A stretch of DNA of 19,536 nt from positions 1-19,536 of the forward strand of contig WAQC01000021.1 in NCBI GenBank assembly GCA_015520425.1, given 5' to 3'. The first letter of the stretch is position 1. Every line of letters begins with the position of its first letter. A program made the translations under genes and the position numbers. Shown piece by piece: positions 14,162 through 19,536 of the stretch. The notes under the pieces are model-generated. The model saw only the letters and a list, made by a program, of their open reading frames with translations, was not told where the DNA came from and made no database searches. This stretch comes from Candidatus Pelearchaeum sp. Its GTDB lineage: Archaea; Thermoproteota; Nitrososphaeria_A; Caldarchaeales; Caldarchaeaceae.

Positions 14162-15151
14162 GTGATTGGGCTTCGCCAATACTTGGAGCAGAATAGCGAG
14201 ACTAAGATGATAATCTTCGCGGGCAAGGGCGGGCTGGGCAAGACAACATGCAGCGCGGCTCTAGCATATCACCTAGCGGTAAACGAGGGGAAACGATGCC
14301 TCTGCTTCAGCACAGACCCACAGGCCTCGCTCAGCGACATCTTTGAGCGCGACATATTCGGGAAGGGAGAGATAGAGGTAGCCCCAAACCTATACGTCGT
14401 TGAGATAGATGCCGACAAGAGGATACGCGAGTATATTGAGGATGTGAAGAGGAAGATTAGGGAGATGTATAAGATGGAGGAGATTCCGCCTGAGATTGAG
14501 TCGTATATTGAGACCTCTGCTGTTGAGCCAGCTATGTACGAGTCAGCCACCTACGATGCTATGGCCGAATACCTGGCGGAGGGTAAGTATGATTACTACA
14601 TCTTTGACATGCCGCCTTTTGGTCATGGTGTTAGGATGATAGCGATGGCCGAGATTCTGAGCATGTGGGTTGATAGGATAACAGACGCTCGTAAGAAGGC
14701 TAAGGAGTACGACGAGATAGCAGCAACCCTACGCGGCCAGCGCGTACTGAGCGAGGACAAGGTTCTTGAGGAGCTTTACGACATACAGAGGAAGCTGGGC
14801 TTCTTCAAGGACGTTATGCTGGACAGGAGGAAGACCGCCTTCTTCATGGTCATGACACCAGAGAAGATGTCCATACTAGATACCGAGAGGGCGCTGGATA
14901 TGTTCAAGGAGCTTGGACTCACCCTCTCAGGGATAGTGGTCAACCAGGTCCTCCCAAGCAGGCTTGCCAACAACCCCTCTAAGCTCCTAGCCCACCGCGT
15001 TGAGATGCAGCAGAGATACCTTGACGAGATACGGCGGAAGTTCGGTGGGAAGGTTGTTTCGGTAATCCCGATGTTTGACCGCGAGCCGAAGGGGCTGAGC
15101 ATGCTGGGCGAGGTCGCGAAATATCTCGTAAACCCGCCCACAGCCGTGTAG
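14162..15151 (+). CDS. ArsA/Get3-like ATPase A
   Basis: A 329-residue ATPase of the ArsA/Get3 branch of the SIMIBI class. The deviant Walker A GKGGLGKTT is at 21-29, with the signature lysine K22. Switch I STDP (50-53) carries the catalytic Asp52. Switch II is DMPPFGHGVR (149-158), matching the D-x-x-P-x-GH-x-x-R pattern, and the adenine-contact motif VVNQ lies near 259-262. A helical insert of about 60 residues after switch II (MWVDRITDARKKAKEYDEIA) sits where Get3 has its client-binding helices. No CxxC zinc motif is seen. Family members insert tail-anchored proteins or power arsenite export, and no ArsB, ArsD or ArsR is adjacent. The GTG at 14162 has GGGTG upstream. It is followed after ten bases by ATPase B. 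Confidence 0.88.
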   Translation: MIGLRQYLEQNSETKMIIFAGKGGLGKTTCSAALAYHLAVNEGKRCLCFSTDPQASLSDIFERDIFGKGEIEVAPNLYVVEIDADKRIREYIEDVKRKIREMYKMEEIPPEIESYIETSAVEPAMYESATYDAMAEYLAEGKYDYYIFDMPPFGHGVRMIAMAEILSMWVDRITDARKKAKEYDEIAATLRGQRVLSEDKVLEELYDIQRKLGFFKDVMLDRRKTAFFMVMTPEKMSILDTERALDMFKELGLTLSGIVVNQVLPSRLANNPSKLLAHRVEMQQRYLDEIRRKFGGKVVSVIPMFDREPKGLSMLGEVAKYLVNPPTAV

Positions 15152-15161
15152 GTGGATGCCC

Positions 15162-16157
15162 ATGCCTAAGGAAGCCCTCGTTAATGGCTTGAAGTACGTC
15201 TTCGTGGGCGGTAAGGGCGGCGTGGGAAAGACAGTCCTAGCCGCAGCCCTAGCTTATGAGCTGGCCGTGGATAACGGCAAGAAAACACTCCTAGTCTCGC
15301 TCAACCCAGTTCACTCCCTCTCAAGCCTCTTTGAGCAGGAGCTAAGCGGGGGTAAGGTAAGGCAGGTGGAAGGCTCGCCCAACCTCTACGCAATAGAGGT
15401 GGAGATTGAGGAGATAGTGGAGCGCTATAAGGAGAGGATGTCAAGCAGGCTGCGCGAGTTCTTCAGATGGGCTGAAGTCCCCCTAGACCCAGGCCCATTC
15501 ATAAACATAGCAACCACCAACCCAGCTTTTCAAGAGGCGGCGATGTTTGACCGCGTTATGGATATAGTGGTGGACGAGAGCAGGGAGTATGACGCGATAG
15601 TCTTTGACACCGCAGCCGTTGCCAACGCGATACGCCTAATCGGCCTTAGCAAGCTCTACGGCCTCTGGCTCAGCAGGATGATACAGTCAAGGAAAGAAGC
15701 GCTGGAGACTAGGTATAAGCTGGCCGTGAGAAAGGAGAAGATACTGGAAGAGATTAGGAACGACCCTATAATAGCGGATTTGATGAGCCTCCATGAGAAG
15801 TTTAAGGTAACGCGGGGTGTTTTGACAGACCCCACGCAGACGGGCTTCTTCTTCGTAACGCTCCCGCAGGCGCTTCCCATCTCTGTCGTCAAGCGCTTCA
15901 TAAGCATGGTGAAGGGCTTTGACATCCCTATTGGCGGTGTTTTCGTGAATAGTGTCCTCACGCGCGAGGAGGCTGAGCGCGACGCGACGGGCTACCTAAA
16001 GACCAAGCTGGAGGAGCAGAAACGCTATCTGGACATGGTCGCGGAGGAGCTGGGCGAATACATACGCGGCTATGTCCGCCTAGCGCCCCGCGAGATAACT
16101 GGAGTAGAAGCCCTCAGGAGCGTTATTGAGGATTTACATACTTTTAAGCCAGACTAA
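15162..16157 (+). CDS. ArsA/Get3-like ATPase B, degenerate switch residues
   Basis: A 331-residue paralog of ATPase A, with the same layout throughout. Walker A GGKGGVGKT is intact at 16-24. The switch-I Asp is replaced: the segment reads SLNPVHSL, with Asn48 where ATPase A has Asp52. Switch II reads DTAAVANAIR (149-158), so the usual GH is AN. It keeps a matching helical insert (LWLSRMIQSRKEALETRYK) and a VFVNSV segment. ATP binding is likely and hydrolysis doubtful, as in a regulatory half of a heterodimer. I prefer the ATG at 15162 because GGTGG ends six bases before it; the in-frame ATG at 15156 would add only Met-Pro. The gap to the last gene is two bases. Confidence 0.87.
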   Translation: MPKEALVNGLKYVFVGGKGGVGKTVLAAALAYELAVDNGKKTLLVSLNPVHSLSSLFEQELSGGKVRQVEGSPNLYAIEVEIEEIVERYKERMSSRLREFFRWAEVPLDPGPFINIATTNPAFQEAAMFDRVMDIVVDESREYDAIVFDTAAVANAIRLIGLSKLYGLWLSRMIQSRKEALETRYKLAVRKEKILEEIRNDPIIADLMSLHEKFKVTRGVLTDPTQTGFFFVTLPQALPISVVKRFISMVKGFDIPIGGVFVNSVLTREEAERDATGYLKTKLEEQKRYLDMVAEELGEYIRGYVRLAPREITGVEALRSVIEDLHTFKPD

Positions 16158-16159
16158 CC

Positions 16160-16468
16160 ATGAGCAGTGCGGGTGAGAAGTTCAGAATAGGCTCGCAGGG
16201 CAGGACGCTCAAAGAGAAGCTACGCGACCTCTTCTTCGGGATGTTCTACTACGGCATGCACCAGCAAATCATGCACACCGCCCAGAAGTACCGCGATATA
16301 GTCTATGTCTTGATTATGGGCGAGGCTCTAGGTATGCCCATACTTGGGAACTACTACACCCTACGTCTAATCCCCTACATAGTGGGTGATTTCATCAAGA
16401 TTAAGGAGCTGGTAGCGCGCGAGGTTGATGTGCTGGAGCTTATGCATGAGGGCCACGCCGTCCACTAG
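16160..16468 (+). CDS. Small protein B of the ArsA-pair operon
   Basis: The 102-residue product is the paralog of small protein A. It shares KLRD near the N-terminus, a YGM-x-x-Q patch and LIMGEALGMPILGNYYTLRL followed by IPYIVG. It also shares a final charged helix (AREVDVLELM). Compared with protein A it has about ten extra residues at each end, including a glycine/serine start and a His-rich tail (HEGHAVH). The ATG is two bases after the ATPase B stop with no clear Shine-Dalgarno sequence, so translation is probably coupled. Its TAG stop overlaps the TAG of the convergent gene on CTAG. Function unknown; the gene order suggests it pairs with ATPase B as protein A pairs with ATPase A. Confidence 0.75.
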   Translation: MSSAGEKFRIGSQGRTLKEKLRDLFFGMFYYGMHQQIMHTAQKYRDIVYVLIMGEALGMPILGNYYTLRLIPYIVGDFIKIKELVAREVDVLELMHEGHAVH

Positions 16469-16887
16469 CGTCCTTCCCCCAGAATCCTGAGGGCTTCCCT
16501 CCTTATGCTCTCAGCCGCCTCATCCAGAGAATAATCACCATCACATACCTTCCTGCCATTAACGAGTATCGCCGACTGGCTCCTAACCCTATGGCGTAGG
16601 CACTTCCACATACCGAGGGCTGAGGTGGCCTCTATCATCTTTATCTGCACATTCAGCGGAAGCCCGCTCAACAACGTCTTGAGCCGCTTAACCAGGCCAG
16701 CAACCCTGTAATGGCTCTCTATAACGTGGCGCGGATACTCCACAACCTGGTCAGAGAGGGGGCAGAACTCAGCCCCAGCAGCACCGAACTCATGCGTCAG
16801 AAGGTTAAAATGGGGACAATGGCCCAACGTGGTGGGATAGACATCAATAACCTCAATAACCAGCCAACGGGGCCCCGCCGACAACAC
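16465..16887 (-). CDS. Small thioredoxin-like protein, paralog of the 10322 gene
   Basis: The 140-residue product opens with WLVIEVIDVYP, then HCPHFNLLTHEF and EFCPLSDQVVEYPRHVIESH. It continues with a helix, a strand NVQIKMIEATS, GMWKCLRHRV, and AILVNGRKVCDGDYSLDEAA before the last helix. The NGRKVCDGDYSLDEA turn is typical of thioredoxin-fold proteins, so that fold is likely though unproven. Four cysteines are present but no classic CxxC. There is no ATG near the N-terminus. I chose the GTG at 16887 because it lies about 28 nt from a minus-strand TATA box (GGATATAAG, 16912-16919); TTG codons at 16896 and 16884 are alternatives. It is convergent with the ArsA-pair operon. Confidence 0.65.
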   Translation of the reverse strand: MLSAGPRWLVIEVIDVYPTTLGHCPHFNLLTHEFGAAGAEFCPLSDQVVEYPRHVIESHYRVAGLVKRLKTLLSGLPLNVQIKMIEATSALGMWKCLRHRVRSQSAILVNGRKVCDGDYSLDEAAESIRREALRILGEGR

Positions 16888-16911
16888 CAGAAACAAATAC
16901 GAAAAAGACTC

Positions 16912-16920
16912 TTATATCCT
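16912..16920 (-). promoter_or_regulatory. TATA box of the thioredoxin-like gene
   Basis: Minus-strand AGGATATAA about 28 nt before the GTG at 16887, which supports a leaderless transcript and this start. Confidence 0.5.
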
Positions 16921-16971
16921 TTCCACCACAACACCTAAAGACAGCCCAACACGCGGAAGAAACGAGAACAC

Positions 16972-17046
16972 GGGGCCGTGGTCTAGCATGGCTATGATAC
17001 GCGGCTTGGGCCCGCGTGGTCCCCGGTTCAAATCCGGGCGGCCCCA
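16972..17046 (+). tRNA. tRNA-Pro (anticodon TGG)
   Basis: A full cloverleaf of 75 bases. The acceptor stem is GGGGCCG paired with CGGCCCC. The anticodon stem CGCGG/CCGCG (17000-17004 and 17012-17016) closes the loop CTTGGGC, with anticodon TGG at 17007-17009. The T stem CCCGG/CCGGG closes the loop TTCAAAT. The D arm holds AGCATGGCT. The discriminator base is A, the 3' CCA is not encoded, and there is no intron. A box A-like CACCTAAAG lies near 16933-16940. Confidence 0.96.
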
Positions 17047-17095
17047 CATGAATCGGTGTTGAAAGTTATCTAGTATCGTTTCCCCCCTTTTGGCT

Positions 17096-17668
17096 ATGGG
17101 TGTTGGTTTTGTTCGTTTTGGTGGTTTGTGTGGTGTTGTGGGGCCTGTTGCTGCTTTGGTTATGGTTTTCTGGGCTACTGCTGTCTCTCCCTGGTTTAGC
17201 TGGGAGACCAACGCTTTGAGCGACTTGGGTGTTAGTGAGGCTGCCCCAATCTTCAACACGGCGCTCATAATAGCTGGTGTCCTTAACTTCTTCTTCGCCC
17301 TGGCTGTGCGCTTGAGCCTCCCGCGAAGCAGGATAAACGCCGCTGGCAGTGTCGTGCTAATCCTTGGGGGAGCATCGCTAGCGCTCGTCGGAATATTCAC
17401 GCTAGACTGGCCAGAGATACATAGGATAGTGGCTCTAGGCTACTTCATACTCTTTCCAGTGGCTATGATAATCCTAGGCGCTGGCCTGGTATCTGCGGGC
17501 AGGACGCTCTACGGCTCGTTCACCAGCGTCATGGGGATAGCCGCGCTTGTCGCAATCTTCGGCACGCCCTCGGAGGGGCTGGCCATACCAGAGATACTAG
17601 AGGCAATAGTGCTCTCGGCCTGGTCGGTAGTAACGGGAGCGCGCATAATGGTGCGCGCTGCTCTCTAG
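17096..17668 (+). CDS. DUF998-like membrane protein
   Basis: The 190-residue product has six membrane helices and the DUF998 layout. GLCGVVGPVAALVMVFWATA comes first, then a short outer loop with FSWETNALSDLGVSEAAPIF. That W-x-x-N-A-LSDLG motif is characteristic of the family. A GIFTLDWPEIHRIVALGYF segment follows between helices four and five. No function is established for the family. The ATG at 17096 lies about 28 nt after a TATA-like AGTTATCTAG (about 17064-17073). An in-frame TTG at 17090 would add two residues. Its TAG overlaps the TAG of the convergent gene on CTAG. Confidence 0.8.
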   Translation: MGVGFVRFGGLCGVVGPVAALVMVFWATAVSPWFSWETNALSDLGVSEAAPIFNTALIIAGVLNFFFALAVRLSLPRSRINAAGSVVLILGGASLALVGIFTLDWPEIHRIVALGYFILFPVAMIILGAGLVSAGRTLYGSFTSVMGIAALVAIFGTPSEGLAIPEILEAIVLSAWSVVTGARIMVRAAL

Positions 17669-18012
17669 GCGTGTCTCCGCGCTATTGAGGCCGTGCCGAT
17701 ATAAGAGCCCAGCGTGGCGAAGCCGAATACCCAGTGCATAGTCTCCCTTATCCCGCCGTCGCCGCGCATGAACATATCAAGGCCAACCGCCCCCTGTATG
17801 AGTAGGAGAGCCAGCGTTATGATGACATGCCTCCTAACCCTGCCAGAGCCGCGTGAGAGCGGTATGCAGGCTAGGAGTATTACGAGGAGAACAACCGCTA
17901 TCCCTATATGAAGCCAGACAAGCTGCCAGCCGCGCATAAACATATCAACGCCCACCAAGACCTGCACTACGGCTAGCACAGAGCCCAGCAAGAGAAGCCT
18001 AGCTAGAGACAT
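17665..18012 (-). CDS. Small four-helix membrane protein with internal duplication
   Basis: The 115-residue product has four hydrophobic helices arranged as a two-fold repeat. Each half has a helix ending in VG(V/L)DMFMRG, then a short loop, a histidine (WLHIG in the first, MHWVFG in the second) and another helix. Paired histidines in a four-helix bundle recall heme-binding membrane proteins such as the half-size archaeal CtaA, but the CtaA glutamate and loop signatures are not seen, so this is a guess. I chose the ATG at 18012 because a minus-strand TATA box (TTAAATATA, 18034-18042) lies exactly 26 nt before it; the longer frame from a TTG at 18045 would read through the TATA box. Confidence 0.7.
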   Translation of the reverse strand: MSLARLLLLGSVLAVVQVLVGVDMFMRGWQLVWLHIGIAVVLLVILLACIPLSRGSGRVRRHVIITLALLLIQGAVGLDMFMRGDGGIRETMHWVFGFATLGSYIGTASIARRHA

Positions 18013-18033
18013 AGACTCAGCAGCCAGGAACCT

Positions 18034-18042
18034 ATATTTAAC
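18034..18042 (-). promoter_or_regulatory. TATA box of the four-helix protein gene
   Basis: Minus-strand TTAAATATA centred 26 nt before the ATG at 18012. It decides the start in favour of the shorter product. Confidence 0.6.
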
Positions 18043-18092
18043 CAATCCTCCAAAACAAGCGAAAGAACCTTTACGGGAGGCTGGCTGCGCAT

Positions 18093-18101
18093 CTTAATAT
18101 A
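18093..18101 (+). promoter_or_regulatory. TATA box of dnaG
   Basis: CTTAATATA, with a predicted transcript start near 18124. This leaves a leader of about eight bases before the ATG at 18132. Confidence 0.5.
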
Positions 18102-18131
18102 GGGAGAACAGCGGCTTTAGGAGATGAGCGC

Positions 18132-19277
18132 ATGAGTATGAGCAGCACGATTAAGTACGTAATAGAGGCTAGGATTGAGGTTGATGGTCCAGTAGATAGG
18201 AATGACATAGTTGGTGCCATATTCGGGCAGACCGAGGGAATCTTCAGCTCAGAGCTAGACCTAAGAGAGTTGCAGAAGACTGGCAGGATAGGGAGGATAG
18301 AGATATCGGTCTCCTCACATGGCAATAAGGCGAGTGGGAAGATAATAGTGCCGACGAGCCTTGACAAGTTCTCCACAGCTCTCATAGCGGCGATGATAGA
18401 GTCAATAGACAGAGTAGGCCCATACCACGCCCGCGTCTCGGTGGAGAAGATAGAGGACACACGCGCGGAGAAGAGGAAGAAGATAGTTGAGCGCGCCAAG
18501 GAGATACTGGCGCTGTGGGAGAAGGAGAAAGCACCCGAAGATGATTCCGTCCTGCGCGAGCTTGAGGAGGCCATAGTCAAGACGCGCGTGGTTGAGTACG
18601 GCCCAGACAGGCTTCCAGCGGGCCCAGAGGTGGAGCAGAGCGACGAGGTGATAGTAGTAGAGGGGAGGGCTGACGTGATAAACCTCCTCCGCTACGGCTA
18701 CAAGAACGTTATAGCGGTGGAGGGCGTTAAGGTTCCGAAGACGGTTGAGGAGCTGACCAAGAGGAAGAAGAAGGTAATCGCGTTCCTGGACGGCGATAGG
18801 GGAGGAGACCTAATACTGAAGGAGCTGCTACAGTTCTCAAAGGTTGACTTGGTGGCGCGCGCACCATACGGCAAGGAGGTTGAGGAGCTGACGGCGCGCG
18901 AGATTATGGAGGCTCTTGAGCATGCTGTAACGCCTGAGGAGGCAGTGAGGCAGAAGCTTCACGTAGCCGAGAAGCGCGAGGAGCTGCCGCAGGAGATTCG
19001 GAACTATCTCCGCGAGATAGACGGGACTCTCACAGCGGTTCTCATATCGCCAGACATGCAGGAGATTGCGCGGATACCCGTGAGCGAGCTGCCCACGAAG
19101 ATAAGCGAGGAGAAGTCCGTCAAATACGTGGTCTTTGACGGCATAGTTACGCAGCGCCTAGTTGATGCTGCGGCCAACCTGAATGGGGAGGTCTATCTCA
19201 TAGGCGTTCGTGTCGGGGACGTGCAGAAGAAGCCTGACAACATCAAGATACTTACGGCGCAGGAGATAGCTGGCTAG
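18132..19277 (+). CDS. dnaG: Archaeal DnaG-type primase / exosome subunit
   Basis: The 381-residue product is archaeal DnaG. An N-terminal domain (1-105) contains GAIFGQTEGIFSSELDLREL and GRIGRIEI. A charged helix (DTRAEKRKKIVERAKEIL) leads to the Toprim domain, with the catalytic EGRAD at 177-181 and DGDRGGD at 220-226. The C-terminal domain (about 265-381) is archaea-specific. The usual bacterial zinc-finger and DnaB-binding domains are absent, as expected. Archaeal DnaG can make short primers in vitro and is a stable part of the RNA exosome, where its N-terminal domain binds Csl4 and adenine-rich RNA. GGAG at 18120-18123 precedes the ATG. An ATG six bases further on is also possible. Its TAG overlaps the convergent TAG on CTAG. 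Confidence 0.95.
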   Translation: MSMSSTIKYVIEARIEVDGPVDRNDIVGAIFGQTEGIFSSELDLRELQKTGRIGRIEISVSSHGNKASGKIIVPTSLDKFSTALIAAMIESIDRVGPYHARVSVEKIEDTRAEKRKKIVERAKEILALWEKEKAPEDDSVLRELEEAIVKTRVVEYGPDRLPAGPEVEQSDEVIVVEGRADVINLLRYGYKNVIAVEGVKVPKTVEELTKRKKKVIAFLDGDRGGDLILKELLQFSKVDLVARAPYGKEVEELTAREIMEALEHAVTPEEAVRQKLHVAEKREELPQEIRNYLREIDGTLTAVLISPDMQEIARIPVSELPTKISEEKSVKYVVFDGIVTQRLVDAAANLNGEVYLIGVRVGDVQKKPDNIKILTAQEIAG

Positions 19278-19456
19278 GAGCCGCCTGCTATAAGCGGGAT
19301 AATCGCCACCTTGTCGCCTGGCTTGAGCCTCTCCTCTGGACGGAGAACCAGCTCATCGCGGACAACATAATAGACCTCTGGGTTTCTACCATACTCCCTT
19401 ATCAGCTCCGCCGCTGTGCATTCTTTCTTAACCTCAACCACTAGGAATGATGGCAT
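19274..19456 (-). CDS. ThiS/MoaD-like ubiquitin-fold sulfur carrier protein
   Basis: The 60-residue product has the beta-grasp pattern of MoaD and ThiS. A first strand (SFLVVEVKKECTAAELI) leads to a helix, then a strand with EVYYVVRDELVLRPEERLKP, and the conserved GDKVAIIPLIAGG end. These proteins are adenylated and thiocarboxylated at a C-terminal GG to deliver sulfur to molybdopterin, thiamine or tRNA, or are attached to proteins as SAMPs. Here one more residue follows, so the protein ends GGS. Either it is trimmed first or it uses a different chemistry. No E1-like enzyme is in the window. The TAG stop is shared with dnaG on CTAG. It is short compared with MoaD (about 80), closer to ThiS. 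Confidence 0.82.
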   Translation of the reverse strand: MPSFLVVEVKKECTAAELIREYGRNPEVYYVVRDELVLRPEERLKPGDKVAIIPLIAGGS

Positions 19457-19536
19457 GGCTATGTTATTGTTCTAGGTGGCTGTAGTTATCTGTTTTGGGT
19501 TACTGGGGGTAGTGGGTACCGTAGCGTGGCTGCGAC

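Noticed and set aside
13872..16468. Arsenic resistance operon
   Set aside because: Only the ATPases resemble ArsA. No arsenite permease, ArsD or ArsR was found, so arsenic transport is not supported.
17066..17090. T-rich terminator after tRNA-Pro
   Set aside because: The stretch CGTTTCCCCCCTTTTGG has only short T runs and overlaps the promoter region of the next gene, so it is not convincing.

Overview
The window looks like a compact chromosome segment of a hyperthermophilic crenarchaeon (Thermoprotei; my guess is Desulfurococcales or a relative, which I cannot settle from sequence alone). The evidence is an archaeal-type DnaG primase, an archaeal-looking tRNA-Pro with no encoded CCA, an archaeal PurP-like ATP-grasp protein, TATA boxes about 23-28 nt before start codons (leaderless genes), GTG and TTG starts, short intergenic gaps and convergent genes that share stop-codon bases. 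No rRNA, CRISPR array, transposase, integrase or att site was seen. No stretch over about 300 bases lacks a gene.

Layout. 1-115 (-): 5' end of a gene, perhaps a nucleotidyltransferase. 195-3341 (-): a long PurP-like ATP-grasp protein, then a Zn-ribbon DNA methylase without a nuclease partner. 3541-6138 (+): a stand-alone Lrp/AsnC ligand-binding domain, a GTPBP1-like translational GTPase and a CARF-HTH regulator, each with its own TATA box. 6279-7945 (+): an exported DUF3179 protein translationally coupled to a small membrane protein with a Cys-Cys pair. 7901-9592 (-): a small membrane protein that appears frameshifted near its 3' end, and an MFS transporter. 9667-10708 (+): a six-helix membrane protein and a small thioredoxin-like protein. 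10671-11859 (-): a two-gene unit of unknown function. 12048-13787 (+): CstA.

The most interesting block is 13872-16468 (+), a tight four-gene operon in the order small protein A, ArsA/Get3-like ATPase A, ATPase B, small protein B. The two small proteins are paralogs of each other, and so are the two ATPases. ATPase B keeps Walker A but has Asn in place of the catalytic switch-I Asp, and its switch II is altered. This suggests a heteromeric machine with one active and one degenerate ATPase, each with its own small partner. A convergent gene (16465-16887) encodes a thioredoxin-like paralog of the protein at 10322.

After this come tRNA-Pro(TGG), a DUF998-like membrane protein, a small four-helix membrane protein with an internal duplication, dnaG, and a ThiS/MoaD-like sulfur-carrier protein ending in GGS. 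Three convergent pairs (16465-16468, 17665-17668, 19274-19277) end on the same four-base palindrome CTAG, so both TAG stops overlap. The final 80 bases hold no gene I can support.
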